From assembly GCF_002916655.1 (NCBI RefSeq), contig NZ_PPSM01000072.1, positions 1-64,000 on the forward strand: 64,000 nt of DNA, in the 5' to 3' direction. The notes under the pieces are model-generated. The model saw nothing but the letters and a program-made list of their open reading frames with translations. It did not search any database and was not told where the DNA came from. Positions 1-8,295 of this stretch are shown piece after piece. Numbering within the stretch: position 1 is the stretch's first letter; every line of letters starts with the position of its first letter. The translations under genes were made by a program, and so were the position numbers. Origin of the DNA: Novosphingobium sp. HII-3. Its GTDB lineage: Bacteria > Pseudomonadota > Alphaproteobacteria > Sphingomonadales > Sphingomonadaceae.

Positions 1-123
1 AAACCGGCGCACCCAATGACCAACCGCACAAACTGTCCGGGACTTAGCGAAATGCCTGTCCGGGACTTTCTGAAATCACTGTCCGCGACTTACCGGAATC
101 GCTGTCCGGGACTTTCCGAAACA
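1..123. mobile_element. End of an IS21-family-like insertion sequence
   Basis: The left edge of the window carries one terminus of an insertion sequence. Read on the minus strand it would begin at 123 with TGTTTCGG, and the TGT start fits IS21-family ends. Serial terminal repeats of 20-odd bp, as seen here, are known at IS21-family ends. The element interrupts the methyltransferase gene that begins at 534. The transposase genes would lie to the left, outside the window, so the family assignment is inference from the end structure alone. Confidence 0.6.
33..123. repeat. Four direct repeats of 23 bp at the IS end
   Basis: Units start at 33, 56, 79 and 102 with an exact 23-bp period. Each begins CTGTCCG(G/C)GACTT and continues with a variable purine-rich tail. 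There is no spacer between units, so this is not a CRISPR array. Such arrays probably serve as multiple transposase-binding sites in the element terminus. Confidence 0.85.
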
Positions 124-534
124 CGCATCGATGAAATTAGACCGCCCAAACACCTCATCCATGATGACCTTGAGGTAGTGCCCCTCATTGTCGTCGATGG
201 ACACCCAGATACTGCCGTCTTCCGCCAGCAGCTCGCGCAGCAGCACAAGGCGCGGATAGATCATGGCGAGCCACTGCGAATGTTCCAGATTGTCGTCGTA
301 ATGCTCGAAGGCCGACTTCGTGTTGTACGGCGGGTCGATGTAGACGCATTTCACCAGCCCCGCGTAGTACGGCAGCAGTGCCTTCAGCGCCTCAAGGTTG
401 TCCCCCTGAATAAGCATGTTGCCCGCATCGGGATCGCCCGCGCCCAGTTCGGGCACTTCTTCCAACAGCCGATAGGGCACCGCATCCGCCGCCTTCACAT
501 CATCATCGCGGGTCCACCATTGAAGTGTGGGCAT
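76..534 (-). pseudogene. Site-specific (adenine-type) DNA methyltransferase, truncated by IS
   Basis: This is the N-terminal part of a type III-like DNA methyltransferase. Residues around 43-50 carry the region leading into the SAM-binding and target-recognition fold (QGDNLEALKAL). The catalytic motif DPPYN follows near residue 68. Homologues run to several hundred residues; here the native sequence stops near residue 137 (FGRSNFID) and the last residues, ending SRGQ, are encoded by the 23-bp repeats of the IS end. The product therefore lacks most of its C-terminal half and is very unlikely to methylate DNA. It sits on the distal side of the integrase, fitting restriction-modification cargo of a genomic island. 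Type III versus another beta-class methylase cannot be settled from this fragment. Confidence 0.8.
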
Positions 535-630
535 CAGTCATCCAGCGCAGGAGTTCACAAGTCGCTGGGGAGATAGACAAGAACGTGGGGGAAGGGGAAG
601 GGACCTCCCCCCGTATTTCCAGAGTCGTCG

Positions 631-837
631 CTACCAGAGGCGGTAGGCGATGGCGATCAGGGCGAAGGCGCTCAGGTAGGCCGGGATAACGAGGCTCCCG
701 ACCGCTGCTCGAACCTCCCCGACCCTGACGCGAAGTTCTTCAATGTCTCCGCACAGGTCGCCCTCTATCGCCCGCTGAATGCCTTCCAGTTCGCTGCACA
801 GTTCCCGTGAGGACTTCCGATCATCGTATCGCTTCAT
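631..837 (-). CDS. Small hypothetical membrane protein
   Basis: This 68-residue ORF begins 3 bases after the integrase stop on the same strand, so the two are probably co-transcribed. Residues 1-45 are charged and helix-prone, with many Glu and Arg. Residues about 48-66 form one hydrophobic segment (SLVIPAYLSAFALIAIAY) that should span the membrane, placing a charged N-terminal region on one side. I do not recognise a family. Similar small helical membrane proteins are common cargo next to phage-type integrases. The tight spacing and plausible composition support a real gene, but no function can be given. Confidence 0.5.
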   Translation of the reverse strand: MKRYDDRKSSRELCSELEGIQRAIEGDLCGDIEELRVRVGEVRAAVGSLVIPAYLSAFALIAIAYRLW

Positions 838-840
838 GGC

Positions 841-1863
841 TTACGCTCCCGCCTGACGGACTTCTGCGCCCCATTCTCGACCGGCCAGCTTGCGAGCCAG
901 ATCATCGGCCCTCAGGTGGGCATAGCGGAACAGCATCCGTGGGTCTTTATGACCGGAAATCACTGACAATTCGGGAACGGATAATCCCAGCTCGCAGAAT
1001 CGGGAGAGGGCTTCGTGTCGCAGATCGTGGAAGCGAAGGTCTTCAAGGCCTGAACGCTTCTGTACCCGTTTCCAAGCCTGCTTGAAGGCATTGAGAGTGA
1101 TAGGGAACAGCCGATCATCGTCACCTTGGGGCAGGGCTGCGACGACGGTGAGGGCGCGGTCGGTAAGGGGGATGGTGCGCGATTGGCCTGTCTTCGTCTG
1201 GGGAATGAAGGCAACTCTGCGTGTTGCGTCCACGTTGCTCCATGTCAGTTCCAGCACTTCGCGCCTGCGCAGACCCGTCTCGATCGCAAGTTCGACAATC
1301 GGTTGGATGAAAGGATTGCGGTTGGCCGAGAGCGCCTTGCGCAGGGCTTCCGCTTCGCCGTCCTCCAAGCGCCGGTCCCTAGCGTCATTGGCAATGGGGA
1401 GGCTGATTAGACGGACAGGATTGCTGCGGAAGGGATAGCCCCATTCCTTCGTCGCAATGTCGACGGCGTTGGCAAACAGGTAGAGTTCCCGCCTGACCGT
1501 TCCCGGCTTGACCTGCGCCAGTCGCCGGTCGCGGTAGGCCGCAAAGTCTCCCGGCTTCAGGTCGATCAGGAGGCGGTCCATGATCAAGTCGCCCATCATG
1601 CGACCTAGCCGCAGGCGTTCCGATTCCGCGCTGCGCTTGGTGGGGGTAATGGTCGACCGATATTGTTCAATGAGCTGCGCCAGCCTCGTCACCTTGAGTT
1701 GGGCTTCGGAGACTGGAAGCTGGCCCTTGTCGATCAAGGCTTCCTGCTCCCGGCCCCATGCAAGGGCCTCTGATTTTGTCTGGAAGGTATTGTTCCGCGC
1801 CGCGTATCCCTTGCGTCGCACTTGAACGCACCAGCCGTTCTTCCGCTTGGTGATAGTCGCCAT
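841..1863 (-). CDS. Tyrosine-type site-specific integrase
   Basis: This 340-residue phage-type integrase catalyses integration and excision of a mobile island by Tyr-mediated strand exchange. The N-terminal region (about 1-60) is an Arm-DNA-binding-like domain, 60-150 a SAM-like core-binding domain, and 165-330 the catalytic domain. The catalytic set is visible: Arg199 in [10 protein letters not shown], His279 and Arg282 in HDLRHE, His305 in SGHKDP, and the nucleophile Tyr314 in FRYAHL. The gene starts 110 bp from the 3' end of tRNA-Pro, the classic arrangement for an island inserted in a tRNA gene. The island would extend leftwards out of the window. The protein appears full length. Confidence 0.9.
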   Translation of the reverse strand: MATITKRKNGWCVQVRRKGYAARNNTFQTKSEALAWGREQEALIDKGQLPVSEAQLKVTRLAQLIEQYRSTITPTKRSAESERLRLGRMMGDLIMDRLLIDLKPGDFAAYRDRRLAQVKPGTVRRELYLFANAVDIATKEWGYPFRSNPVRLISLPIANDARDRRLEDGEAEALRKALSANRNPFIQPIVELAIETGLRRREVLELTWSNVDATRRVAFIPQTKTGQSRTIPLTDRALTVVAALPQGDDDRLFPITLNAFKQAWKRVQKRSGLEDLRFHDLRHEALSRFCELGLSVPELSVISGHKDPRMLFRYAHLRADDLARKLAGREWGAEVRQAGA

Positions 1864-1973
1864 TCCTTGCTCCGTGTGATCGAGTTGTGATCGGAGCGCC
1901 GAAGACGCAGAAGTTGTGGCGACCGCCCTGCAATGAGCGGTGCGCCAACAACTTGATTTTTCAAAGAAATAAA

Positions 1974-1995
1974 TGGTCGGGGAGAGAGGATTCGA
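1974..1995. other. Probable attachment site (tRNA-Pro 3' end)
   Basis: The integrase gene lies immediately beyond the 3' end of tRNA-Pro, where tyrosine integrases usually recombine, leaving the tRNA intact. The exact crossover core cannot be set because the second copy (the far att site) is outside the window. The given span is only the acceptor/T-arm end of the tRNA. Confidence 0.45.
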
Positions 1996-2050
1996 ACCTC
2001 CGGCCCCTGCCTCCCGAAGACAGTGCTCTACCAGGCTGAGCTACTCCCCG
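1974..2050 (-). tRNA. tRNA-Pro (anticodon CGG)
   Basis: The minus strand folds as a 77-nt tRNA including an encoded CCA. The acceptor CGGGGAG pairs with CTCCCCG, the discriminator is A, the anticodon stem is CTGTC/GGCAG and the loop TTCGGGA gives anticodon CGG. The T-arm carries GGTTCGAATCC. It closely resembles bacterial tRNA-Pro. Confidence 0.95.
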
Positions 2051-2223
2051 ACCGGAGGGCGTTCCGAAGACCGCCCTGGGCAGGAGCGCGCCTATATAGG
2101 GGGACTTTGGGGGTGGCAAGGGGGCTGAGCAAAAAAGTTCGCCGCCGGCAAAACGGGGCGGCTCTCGCCGGCAGGGCGCTCTCGGGCTTCAACTTTCGGC
2201 GCAAGGCCGATAAGCCCGTGCTC

Positions 2224-3180
2224 ATGACGACGACACCGCTCAACGCCGCTTCGACCACCGTGCCGCACTGGGAATGGCAGTATCTCGACCTGATGCGCCA
2301 CATCTGGGAACACGGAGACGAGCGCGTGGACCGCACAGGCGTCGGCACGCGATCGATTATGGGCGCGACGATCCGGTTCGACCTGTCCGGCGGCGCCATG
2401 CCGCTGCTTACCACCAAGCGCGTCTACTGGAAGACCGCCACGCGCGAGATGCTCTGGTTCCTGACAGGCGATACCAATATCCGCCAGCTCTGCGCGCAAG
2501 GCGTGGAGATTTGGACGGACTGGCCGCTCGACCGCTACCGCCGGGAAACGGGCGAGGACATCAGCCGTCCCGATTTCTCCGCCCGGATCGTGGCCGACGC
2601 GGCTTTTGCTGCGGCCTGGGGCGACCTCGGACCGGTGTACGGGAAGCAGTGGGTCGACTGGGCCACGTACGAGCCGGTGCAGGATGGTCTGTTCCGGCGG
2701 GGGCCGGGCGTGAACCAAGTCGCGCAGGTGATCGACAGCCTGCGCAGCAACCCGGGTAGCCGCCGGCACATCATCGAAGGGTGGAACGTCGCCGAACTGG
2801 ACGCCATGGCGCTGCCCCCGTGCCACAAGACCTACCAGTTCCACGTCGCGGGCGGACGGCTCTCCTGCCTCCTCTATCAGCGCAGCTGTGACCTTGGTCT
2901 GGGCTTTGCCTTCAACATGTGGTCGCTCGCGCTTCTCACGCGCATGATGGCGCAGCAATGCAACCTTGAACCGGGGGAGGTCGTTTGGACGGGCGGTGAT
3001 GTCCATCTGTACCTCAACCATGCGGCGCTCGTGGAAGAGCAGCTCTCACGGCGGCCGGAAGGGGAAGCCAGGATGACAATCCTGCGGCAGCCCGATTCGA
3101 TCTTCGGCTACCGCATCGAGGACTTCGAAGTGACGGATTACGCACCCCAGGCTCATATCGCGGCACCGGTGGCGGTCTGA
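2224..3180 (+). CDS. thyA: Thymidylate synthase ThyA
   Basis: ThyA converts dUMP to dTMP using methylenetetrahydrofolate. The catalytic Cys200 lies in ALPPCHKTYQF and is followed by the dUMP-binding segment YQRSCDLGLGFAFN. The folate-site Trp/Asp motif and the C-terminal ending in a hydrophobic stretch are present. An open frame continues upstream to 2023 across the tRNA region, but the ATG at 2224 gives a 318-residue protein with a normal N-terminus, so that start was chosen. The gene stands alone between tRNA-Pro and the branched-chain dehydrogenase operon. It is not part of the island, because the attachment site lies upstream of it. Confidence 0.95.
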   Translation: MTTTPLNAASTTVPHWEWQYLDLMRHIWEHGDERVDRTGVGTRSIMGATIRFDLSGGAMPLLTTKRVYWKTATREMLWFLTGDTNIRQLCAQGVEIWTDWPLDRYRRETGEDISRPDFSARIVADAAFAAAWGDLGPVYGKQWVDWATYEPVQDGLFRRGPGVNQVAQVIDSLRSNPGSRRHIIEGWNVAELDAMALPPCHKTYQFHVAGGRLSCLLYQRSCDLGLGFAFNMWSLALLTRMMAQQCNLEPGEVVWTGGDVHLYLNHAALVEEQLSRRPEGEARMTILRQPDSIFGYRIEDFEVTDYAPQAHIAAPVAV

Positions 3181-3208
3181 TTGACATTACCAAGGTTTGA
3201 AATATTAT
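3181..3208 (+). promoter_or_regulatory. Sigma70-like promoter of the bkd operon
   Basis: TTGACA at 3181-3186 and TATTAT at 3203-3208 are separated by 16 bp, immediately after the thyA stop and 65 bp before the E1 alpha start. The stretch is strikingly AT-rich for this genome. No operator can be identified with confidence. Confidence 0.65.
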
Positions 3209-3272
3209 GACTTAACCGTAGAATTTTGCTTCTCAAGGTTCTGACGGCCCGACCTTGGCGGGAGAGTGTCAA

Positions 3273-4574
3273 ATGGCCGAGAATACGGCACGGAAAGGCG
3301 GCAACCTGCCGCCGCTTGAACTTTATGTCCCGGAGCCGCGTTACCGGCCCGGAGACCTTGTGGATTACTCGCACCTTCCGGTGCCCCCGGCCGGCCAGCT
3401 GTCGCGACCGGACGAGAATTGCCCGGCCAGCGACACCTGGCCGATGACCACCGACATGATCCGCGTCCTCGACGAAGAGGATCAGGCGGTAGGCCCGTGG
3501 AATCCCGGCCTCGATCCCGAGACGTTGCGACGGATGCTGAGGAACATGGCGCTGACCCGCGCCTTCGACGACCGGATGTATCGCGGCCAGAGGCAGGGCA
3601 AGACCAGCTTCTACATGAAGTGTACGGGCGAGGAGGCGATCTCCGTCGCTCACGCCCAGGCGCTGGCGCAAGACGACATGGTGTTCCCGACCTATCGCCA
3701 GCAGGGGGTTCTCATCTCCCGGGGCTATCCGCTGGTGGAGATGGTCAACCAGATCTACTCGAATCGCGGTGACGCCCTGAAGGGGCGTCAGCTTCCGATC
3801 ATGTATTCGTCGCGTGATTACGGGTTCTTTACCATCTCCGGCAATCTGGCGACGCAGTTCCCGCAGGCCGTGGGCTGGGCCATGGCGAGCGCCATCAAGG
3901 GCGATACGCGCATCGCCTCGGCCTTCGTTGGCGAAGGGTCGAGCGCCGAGGGTGACTTCCACGCGGCCATGACATTCGCGGCCGTCTACAACGCGCCGGT
4001 CGTTCTCAATGTCGTCAACAACCAGTGGGCGATCTCCAGCTTCTCGGGCTTTGCCGGGGCTGAACGGACGACATTCGCCGCCCGAGCGGTTGGCTATGGC
4101 ATTGCCGGTCTTCGCGTGGACGGAAACGACGCGCTGGCGGTCTACGCCGCCTCGCAATGGGCGGTGGACCGTGCCCGCGCGAACCAGGGCCCGACGCTGA
4201 TCGAGCATTTCACCTATCGCGCAGAAGGGCATTCCACTTCCGACGATCCCAGCGCGTACCGCTCTGCGCAGGAGCGCGAGGAATGGCCGCTGGGCGATCC
4301 CATAATGCGCCTGAAGAAGCACCTGATCGCTCTTGGCGAGTGGTCGGAAGAGCAGCAGGACGCCATGGACCGCGAGCTGGTCGAGCATGTGAAGGCGGCC
4401 ACAAAGGAGGCCGAGAAGAACGGCGTGCTGGGCCATGGTCTCCATCATCCGTTCCACACCATGTTCGAGGACGTGTTCGAGGAGCTTCCCTGGCATCTCG
4501 AGGAGCAGGCCGCCCAGGCCATCCGCGAGCGGCAGATAAAATGGCCCGAGTGGAAGGAGGAGGGGGATGTCTGA
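3273..4574 (+). CDS. bkdA1: Branched-chain 2-oxoacid dehydrogenase E1 alpha subunit
   Basis: This 433-residue subunit of the E1 component decarboxylates 2-oxo acids of Val, Leu and Ile in a thiamine-diphosphate-dependent step. The ThDP/Mg motif is visible as GEGSSAEGDFH, followed near 25 residues later by NVVNNQWA. The N-terminal extension of about 70 residues before LRRMLRNMALTRAFDDRMY is typical of BCKDH alpha and separates it from pyruvate dehydrogenase. A TTG at 3255 is in frame, but ATG 3273 has GGAGAG six bases upstream. The stop overlaps the next start by 8 bases, so translation is probably coupled to E1 beta. Confidence 0.93.
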   Translation: MAENTARKGGNLPPLELYVPEPRYRPGDLVDYSHLPVPPAGQLSRPDENCPASDTWPMTTDMIRVLDEEDQAVGPWNPGLDPETLRRMLRNMALTRAFDDRMYRGQRQGKTSFYMKCTGEEAISVAHAQALAQDDMVFPTYRQQGVLISRGYPLVEMVNQIYSNRGDALKGRQLPIMYSSRDYGFFTISGNLATQFPQAVGWAMASAIKGDTRIASAFVGEGSSAEGDFHAAMTFAAVYNAPVVLNVVNNQWAISSFSGFAGAERTTFAARAVGYGIAGLRVDGNDALAVYAASQWAVDRARANQGPTLIEHFTYRAEGHSTSDDPSAYRSAQEREEWPLGDPIMRLKKHLIALGEWSEEQQDAMDRELVEHVKAATKEAEKNGVLGHGLHHPFHTMFEDVFEELPWHLEEQAAQAIRERQIKWPEWKEEGDV

Positions 4575-5631
4575 GAAAAACCCCATGAACATGCCCGAAA
4601 CCCTGACTGACGCGCCCGCGCGCGAAATGAACATGATCGAGGCCATCAACGATGCTCTCGACATCATGATGGAGCGCGATCCGGACATCGTCATCCTGGG
4701 CGAGGACGTCGGCTATTTCGGCGGCGTGTTCCGCGCGACGGCGGGCCTGCAGAAGAAATTCGGTCGCAACCGCGTGTTCGATTCGCCCATCAACGAGTGC
4801 GGCATCATCGGCGCGGCGGTGGGCATGGCGGCCTACGGCCTTCGCCCGGTGCCCGAGATCCAGTTCGCGGACTACATCTACCCGAGCCTGGACCAGCTGA
4901 TCAGCGAAGCGGCGCGCATGCGCTACCGCTCGGCCGGACAGTTCACCGCGCCGATCACGGTACGGTCGCCCTTCGGCGGCGGCATCTTCGGCGGGCAGAC
5001 CCACAGTCAGAGCCCGGAGGCGCTGTTCACGCACGTGGCGGGTATCAAGACGGTGATCCCGGCCACGCCCTACGATGCCAAGGGCCTCCTGATCGCAGCG
5101 ATCGAGGACAACGACCCTGTCATCGTCTTCGAGCCCAAGCGCATCTACAACGGGCCTTTCGACGGGTACTACGACAAGCCGTCGCGCACCTGGAAAGGCC
5201 ATCCCGGTGGTCTCGTTCCCGAGGGCTATTACCGCACCCCTCTCGGCAAGGCGCGCATCGTGCGGGAAGGGTCGGCGCTGACGGTCCTCGCCTATGGCAC
5301 GATGATCCATGTGGCCGAGGCGGTCCTGGCGGAGAAGGGGGTCGACGCCGAGATCATCGACCTGCGCACCCTTGTCCCGCTCGACATCGAGACTGTGGAA
5401 AAGTCCGTGGAGAAGACCGGGAAATGCCTGGTGATACACGAGGCTACCCGCACCTCCGGTTTCGGCGCCGAACTCGTCACGCTGGTGCAGGAGCGTTGCT
5501 TCTATCACCTCGAAGCGCCTGTCGAGCGCGTCACCGGCTTCGACACTCCGTATCCCCACAGCCTTGAGTGGGCCTATTTCCCCGGTCCCGTCCGCATCGG
5601 CGAGGCGGTGGACCGGCTCTTGAAGGATTGA
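4567..5631 (+). CDS. bkdA2: Branched-chain 2-oxoacid dehydrogenase E1 beta subunit
   Basis: This 354-residue partner of E1 alpha forms the alpha2beta2 E1 component and supplies the Glu that activates the thiamine ring (GEDVGYFGG near residue 38-46). The transketolase-like central domain and the C-terminal domain ending HSLEWAYFPGPVRIGEAVDRLL are complete. It starts inside the end of the alpha gene and stops 4 bases before the E2 ATG, giving a tight three-gene operon. The run FGGGIFGGQTHSQSPEALFTHVAG is characteristic of BCKDH and acetoin/pyruvate E1 beta. The E1 alpha type makes BCKDH the best reading. Confidence 0.93.
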   Translation: MSEKNPMNMPETLTDAPAREMNMIEAINDALDIMMERDPDIVILGEDVGYFGGVFRATAGLQKKFGRNRVFDSPINECGIIGAAVGMAAYGLRPVPEIQFADYIYPSLDQLISEAARMRYRSAGQFTAPITVRSPFGGGIFGGQTHSQSPEALFTHVAGIKTVIPATPYDAKGLLIAAIEDNDPVIVFEPKRIYNGPFDGYYDKPSRTWKGHPGGLVPEGYYRTPLGKARIVREGSALTVLAYGTMIHVAEAVLAEKGVDAEIIDLRTLVPLDIETVEKSVEKTGKCLVIHEATRTSGFGAELVTLVQERCFYHLEAPVERVTGFDTPYPHSLEWAYFPGPVRIGEAVDRLLKD

Positions 5632-5635
5632 TTGC

Positions 5636-6955
5636 ATGGGACGCTATATCTTCAGGCTCCCCGACATCGGTGAGGGCATTGCCGAGGCCGAGATTGTCGC
5701 CTGGCACGTGAAAGTCGGCGACACGGTCGAGGAAGACGGCCGCCTTGCGGACATGATGACCGACAAGGCCACGGTCGAGATGGAAAGCCCCGTGTCGGGC
5801 ACCGTCGTCGAAGTCGCTGGCATGGCGGGTGATGTCATTGCAATCGGCTCGCCTCTCGTCGTCATCGAGGTGGAAGGCAGCGGCAACGAGGAGGGCAAGG
5901 CGCCTGCGCCCAAGGCGGAAGCGGTTGCAGAGCGGATCGAGGCCGAGACGTCGGATGCCGGCGATGTGGACCGCGCTGCCGCTGCGGCACCGGACTCTGC
6001 CGCCAAGCCGCCCGCCGACCTTGCGCCCGAACCTGTCGCCGCCAAGGAGACTACGGAGACGGCGGAGGGCAGGAGCAGTGCCGCCAAGGTGCAGGCCAGC
6101 CCCGCCGTGCGCAAGCGCGCGCAGGATCTCGGAATCGACCTCGCCGAAGTGCGGTCGGCCGAGGATGGCCGCGTGCGTCATGGCGATCTGGACGCGTTCC
6201 TCTCTTACAACACCGGGGGAGGCTTCCGTGCTGCAGCCGGGCGCGGCAAGGACGAGCAGGTCCGCGTCATCGGTCTTCGCCGCCGCATCGCGGAGAACAT
6301 GGCTGCGTCGAAGCGCAACATCCCGCACTTCACCTATGTCGAGGAATTCGACGTGACGGCGCTGGAGGAAACGCGTGCCCAGCTGAACGCCGGGCGTGGC
6401 GAGCGGCCGAAGCTGACGATGCTGCCGTTCCTGATTACCGCCATCTGCAGGCTGCTTCCGCAGTATCCGATGCTGAACGCGCACTACGACGATCAGGCCG
6501 GCGTGGTGACGCGCCACGGTGCGGTGCATCTCGGCATGGCGGCGCAGACGCCCGCCGGCCTCATGGTTCCGGTGATCCGCGACGCACAGGACCGCAACCT
6601 GTGGCAGCTGGCGACCGAGATCGCCCGCCTTGCCAATGCGGCGCGCGATGGTTCGGCCAAGTCGTCCGAACTGTCCGGCTCGACGATCACCGTCACCTCA
6701 CTAGGCCCCATGGGCGGCGTGGCGACCACGCCCGTCATCAACCGGCCGGAGGTCGCGATCATCGGCCCTAACCGGATCGTGGAGCGGCCTATGTTCGTCA
6801 AGGGCGCGGACGGCGTCGAGCGGATCGAGAAGCGCAAGCTCATGAACATCTCGATCAGCTGCGACCACCGGGTCGTCGATGGCTGGGACGCAGCCAGCTT
6901 CGCGCAGGACCTGAAGACGCTTATAGAGGCTCCCGCGCTCATTCTTGCAGGATAA
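5636..6955 (+). CDS. bkdB: Dihydrolipoyl acyltransferase (E2) of branched-chain 2-oxoacid dehydrogenase
   Basis: This 439-residue E2 core transfers the acyl group from E1 to CoA. The lipoyl domain (1-78) carries the lipoylated Lys44 in MTDKATVEM. An Ala/Pro-rich linker is followed by the peripheral-subunit-binding domain (about 150-190, SPAVRKRAQDLGIDL) and the catalytic domain (about 205-439), with the active-site His411 in SCDHRVVDGWD. No E3 (lpd) gene follows, so the complex presumably borrows lipoamide dehydrogenase encoded elsewhere. The next sequence is a pseudogene, making this the last gene of the operon. The isovaleryl-CoA dehydrogenase at 62871 acts one step later in Leu catabolism. 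Confidence 0.93.
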   Translation: MGRYIFRLPDIGEGIAEAEIVAWHVKVGDTVEEDGRLADMMTDKATVEMESPVSGTVVEVAGMAGDVIAIGSPLVVIEVEGSGNEEGKAPAPKAEAVAERIEAETSDAGDVDRAAAAAPDSAAKPPADLAPEPVAAKETTETAEGRSSAAKVQASPAVRKRAQDLGIDLAEVRSAEDGRVRHGDLDAFLSYNTGGGFRAAAGRGKDEQVRVIGLRRRIAENMAASKRNIPHFTYVEEFDVTALEETRAQLNAGRGERPKLTMLPFLITAICRLLPQYPMLNAHYDDQAGVVTRHGAVHLGMAAQTPAGLMVPVIRDAQDRNLWQLATEIARLANAARDGSAKSSELSGSTITVTSLGPMGGVATTPVINRPEVAIIGPNRIVERPMFVKGADGVERIEKRKLMNISISCDHRVVDGWDAASFAQDLKTLIEAPALILAG

Positions 6956-6969
6956 GTTACGACTTGAGA

Positions 6970-7540
6970 TCGGGCGGGATCCGCGTGTGGACGAATACAT
7001 CGTTGCAGCGGCGGATTTCGCCGTCCGATTCTCGAGCACCTGGGCGGCATGGCTCACGCCGCGCTGCCGGATGCCGAGGAGACGGTGAAGTGAGTATGCC
7101 GCACTTCACCGTTGCCGGCAGAAATGTGGCGGACGTGGCCCCATTCACGGCGCACTGCACGTTCGTCATCCACGGCGAAGATCAGCAGGGCGAGGCCGTA
7201 GGCCAGTTCGGCCACGTGCGAACCGGGTCCGATCTGCCATTGAAGCGGAACTGCGCGACAGACTCGCGGGGCGGCAAGGGCGTGGATCCCTTCAGGCGGC
7301 CTACGCCCGCCGCGTGCTCCAAAGCCTGATATTCCTATCCCGGAGAACTCGCCGCCTTGGCCGAAAATTCGGGTGCACAGCGAACGCTCGACGGCTTCGC
7401 TCCTTCGCACAGACGCGATGTCCTGAAATGGATCGCCGGGCCAGGACGGCGGTCGCCCGGTGGAGACCGATCGCACGGTTGTCGAGTGGCTGTCAGCGGG
7501 CAAGCGGCGCAACTGGGAGTACGAGAGAGCCCGACCATCG
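6970..7540 (+). pseudogene. DUF1801/YdeI-family protein, frameshifted remnant
   Basis: Conceptual pieces in different frames line up with DUF1801-plus-YdeI proteins. DPRVDEYIVAAADFA is at about 6979-7025. After a one-base loss the frame resumes as PILEHLGGMAHAALPDAEETVK. A second one-base loss at about 7091 destroys the expected Trp of KWSMPHF and the reading continues as SMPHFTVAGRNV with PFTAHCTFVIHG. A C-terminal piece, TLDGFAPSHRRDVLKWI, is at about 7385-7435, and TVVEWLSAGKRRNWEYE lies in another frame. The ancestral protein probably had about 190-200 residues. Several independent indels argue for real decay rather than a single sequencing error. This explains the long gene-free stretch after E2. 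Confidence 0.75.
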
Positions 7541-7726
7541 GTTTCGTGTGTGAAAGGCCTGCTGCCGGAATGCCTTGCCTGGGGAGGAATACTCCGGTTC
7601 ACCCTCTGAAAAGACGGCCGAATTTTGCTTTTTCAGAAAAAATCGAAAAGCGCTTCGCAAAGCCGTTGACAGCCCTGCGAGGCTGGCCTAGTGGCGGCGC
7701 TCCCAAGCGGACGCAACCGCAAGAAC

Positions 7727-7803
7727 GCGGGTGTAGCTCAGTTGGTTAGAGTGCCGGCCTGTCACGCCGGAGGTCGCGGGTTCGAGCCCCGTCACTCGCG
7801 CCA
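7727..7803 (+). tRNA. tRNA-Asp (anticodon GTC), copy 1
   Basis: The acceptor GCGGGTG pairs with CACTCGC, with discriminator G and encoded CCA. The anticodon stem CCGGC/GCCGG encloses CTGTCAC, giving anticodon GTC. The T-arm GGGTTCGAGCCCC is canonical. Confidence 0.95.
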
Positions 7804-7867
7804 CTTGGGAAAAATACCGGCTGCTTAGGCAGTCGGGCCGGGAAACCGGTAAACATGATATCGCTGC

Positions 7868-7944
7868 GCGGGTGTAGCTCAGTTGGTTAGAGTGCCGGCC
7901 TGTCACGCCGGAGGTCGCGGGTTCGAGCCCCGTCACTCGCGCCA
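7868..7944 (+). tRNA. tRNA-Asp (anticodon GTC), copy 2
   Basis: This copy is identical in sequence to copy 1 and follows it after 64 bp in the same orientation, so both are probably transcribed as one precursor. A hairpin terminator follows at 7984. Confidence 0.95.
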
Positions 7945-7983
7945 CTTCTTCTTGAAGTGGTCCCACAGCGATGGAGATGAAAA

Positions 7984-8007
7984 GGCCGGGCTTTGCCCGG
8001 CCTTATT
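7984..8007. terminator. Rho-independent terminator after the tRNA-Asp pair
   Basis: A perfect 8-bp stem, GGCCGGGC/GCCCGGCC, has a TTT loop and is flanked by AAAA on the left and TTATT on the right. It can therefore serve both the tRNA-Asp transcript and the convergent DUF2842 gene. Confidence 0.8.
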
Positions 8008-8041
8008 CGTATCTGCACGTCTGGCTTTTTGAAGTCTGCCT

Positions 8042-8275
8042 CTATTCGGCGGCGGCGGGGGCGCTCCAGCGTCCGGTTTCCATCCAGATCAGGAAGCGCT
8101 TGAGAGGGAGCAGCCAGATCACGCCAAAGAGGATGTAGACGGGGGTCTGCGCCAGTGCGTGCCAGGTGCCGATCAGCGGCGGGACGAACGTGGCGACGGC
8201 GATCGAATAGATGCCCAGCGCGAGGACCAGCAGGAGCACCCCGAACGGAATTCGCCATGTGGGTGCTTCGCGCAT
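8042..8275 (-). CDS. DUF2842 family small membrane protein
   Basis: This 77-residue protein has two hydrophobic segments (about 10-32 and 42-58) and a conserved-looking motif GTWHALAQTPVYILFGVIWLLPLK between them. This matches my recollection of the alphaproteobacterial DUF2842 family, which is found beside housekeeping genes. A longer open frame continues to 8560, but it runs into the cyclo-ligase gene in a shadow frame, so the ATG at 8275 was preferred. It follows the 5-formyl-THF cyclo-ligase by 20 bp on the same strand and is probably co-transcribed. The function is unknown; an inner-membrane location is inferred from the two helices. Confidence 0.75.
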   Translation of the reverse strand: MREAPTWRIPFGVLLLVLALGIYSIAVATFVPPLIGTWHALAQTPVYILFGVIWLLPLKRFLIWMETGRWSAPAAAE

Positions 8276-8295
8276 TGCAGGGCCCTCTCTGTCTC

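Noticed and set aside
33..123. Regularly spaced repeats that could suggest a CRISPR array
   Set aside because: The 23-bp units follow each other directly, with no unique spacers, and they end exactly where the methyltransferase frame is broken, so an IS terminus is the better explanation.
7357..7749. Open frame of 130 codons as a real gene
   Set aside because: Its start region matches the middle of a YdeI-type protein, but it then leaves the family frame and runs into tRNA-Asp; it is part of the pseudogene.
7688..7966. Minus-strand ORF with two near-identical RVTGLEPATSGVTGRHSNQLSYTR blocks
   Set aside because: The repeated peptide is simply the antisense translation of the two identical tRNA-Asp genes.
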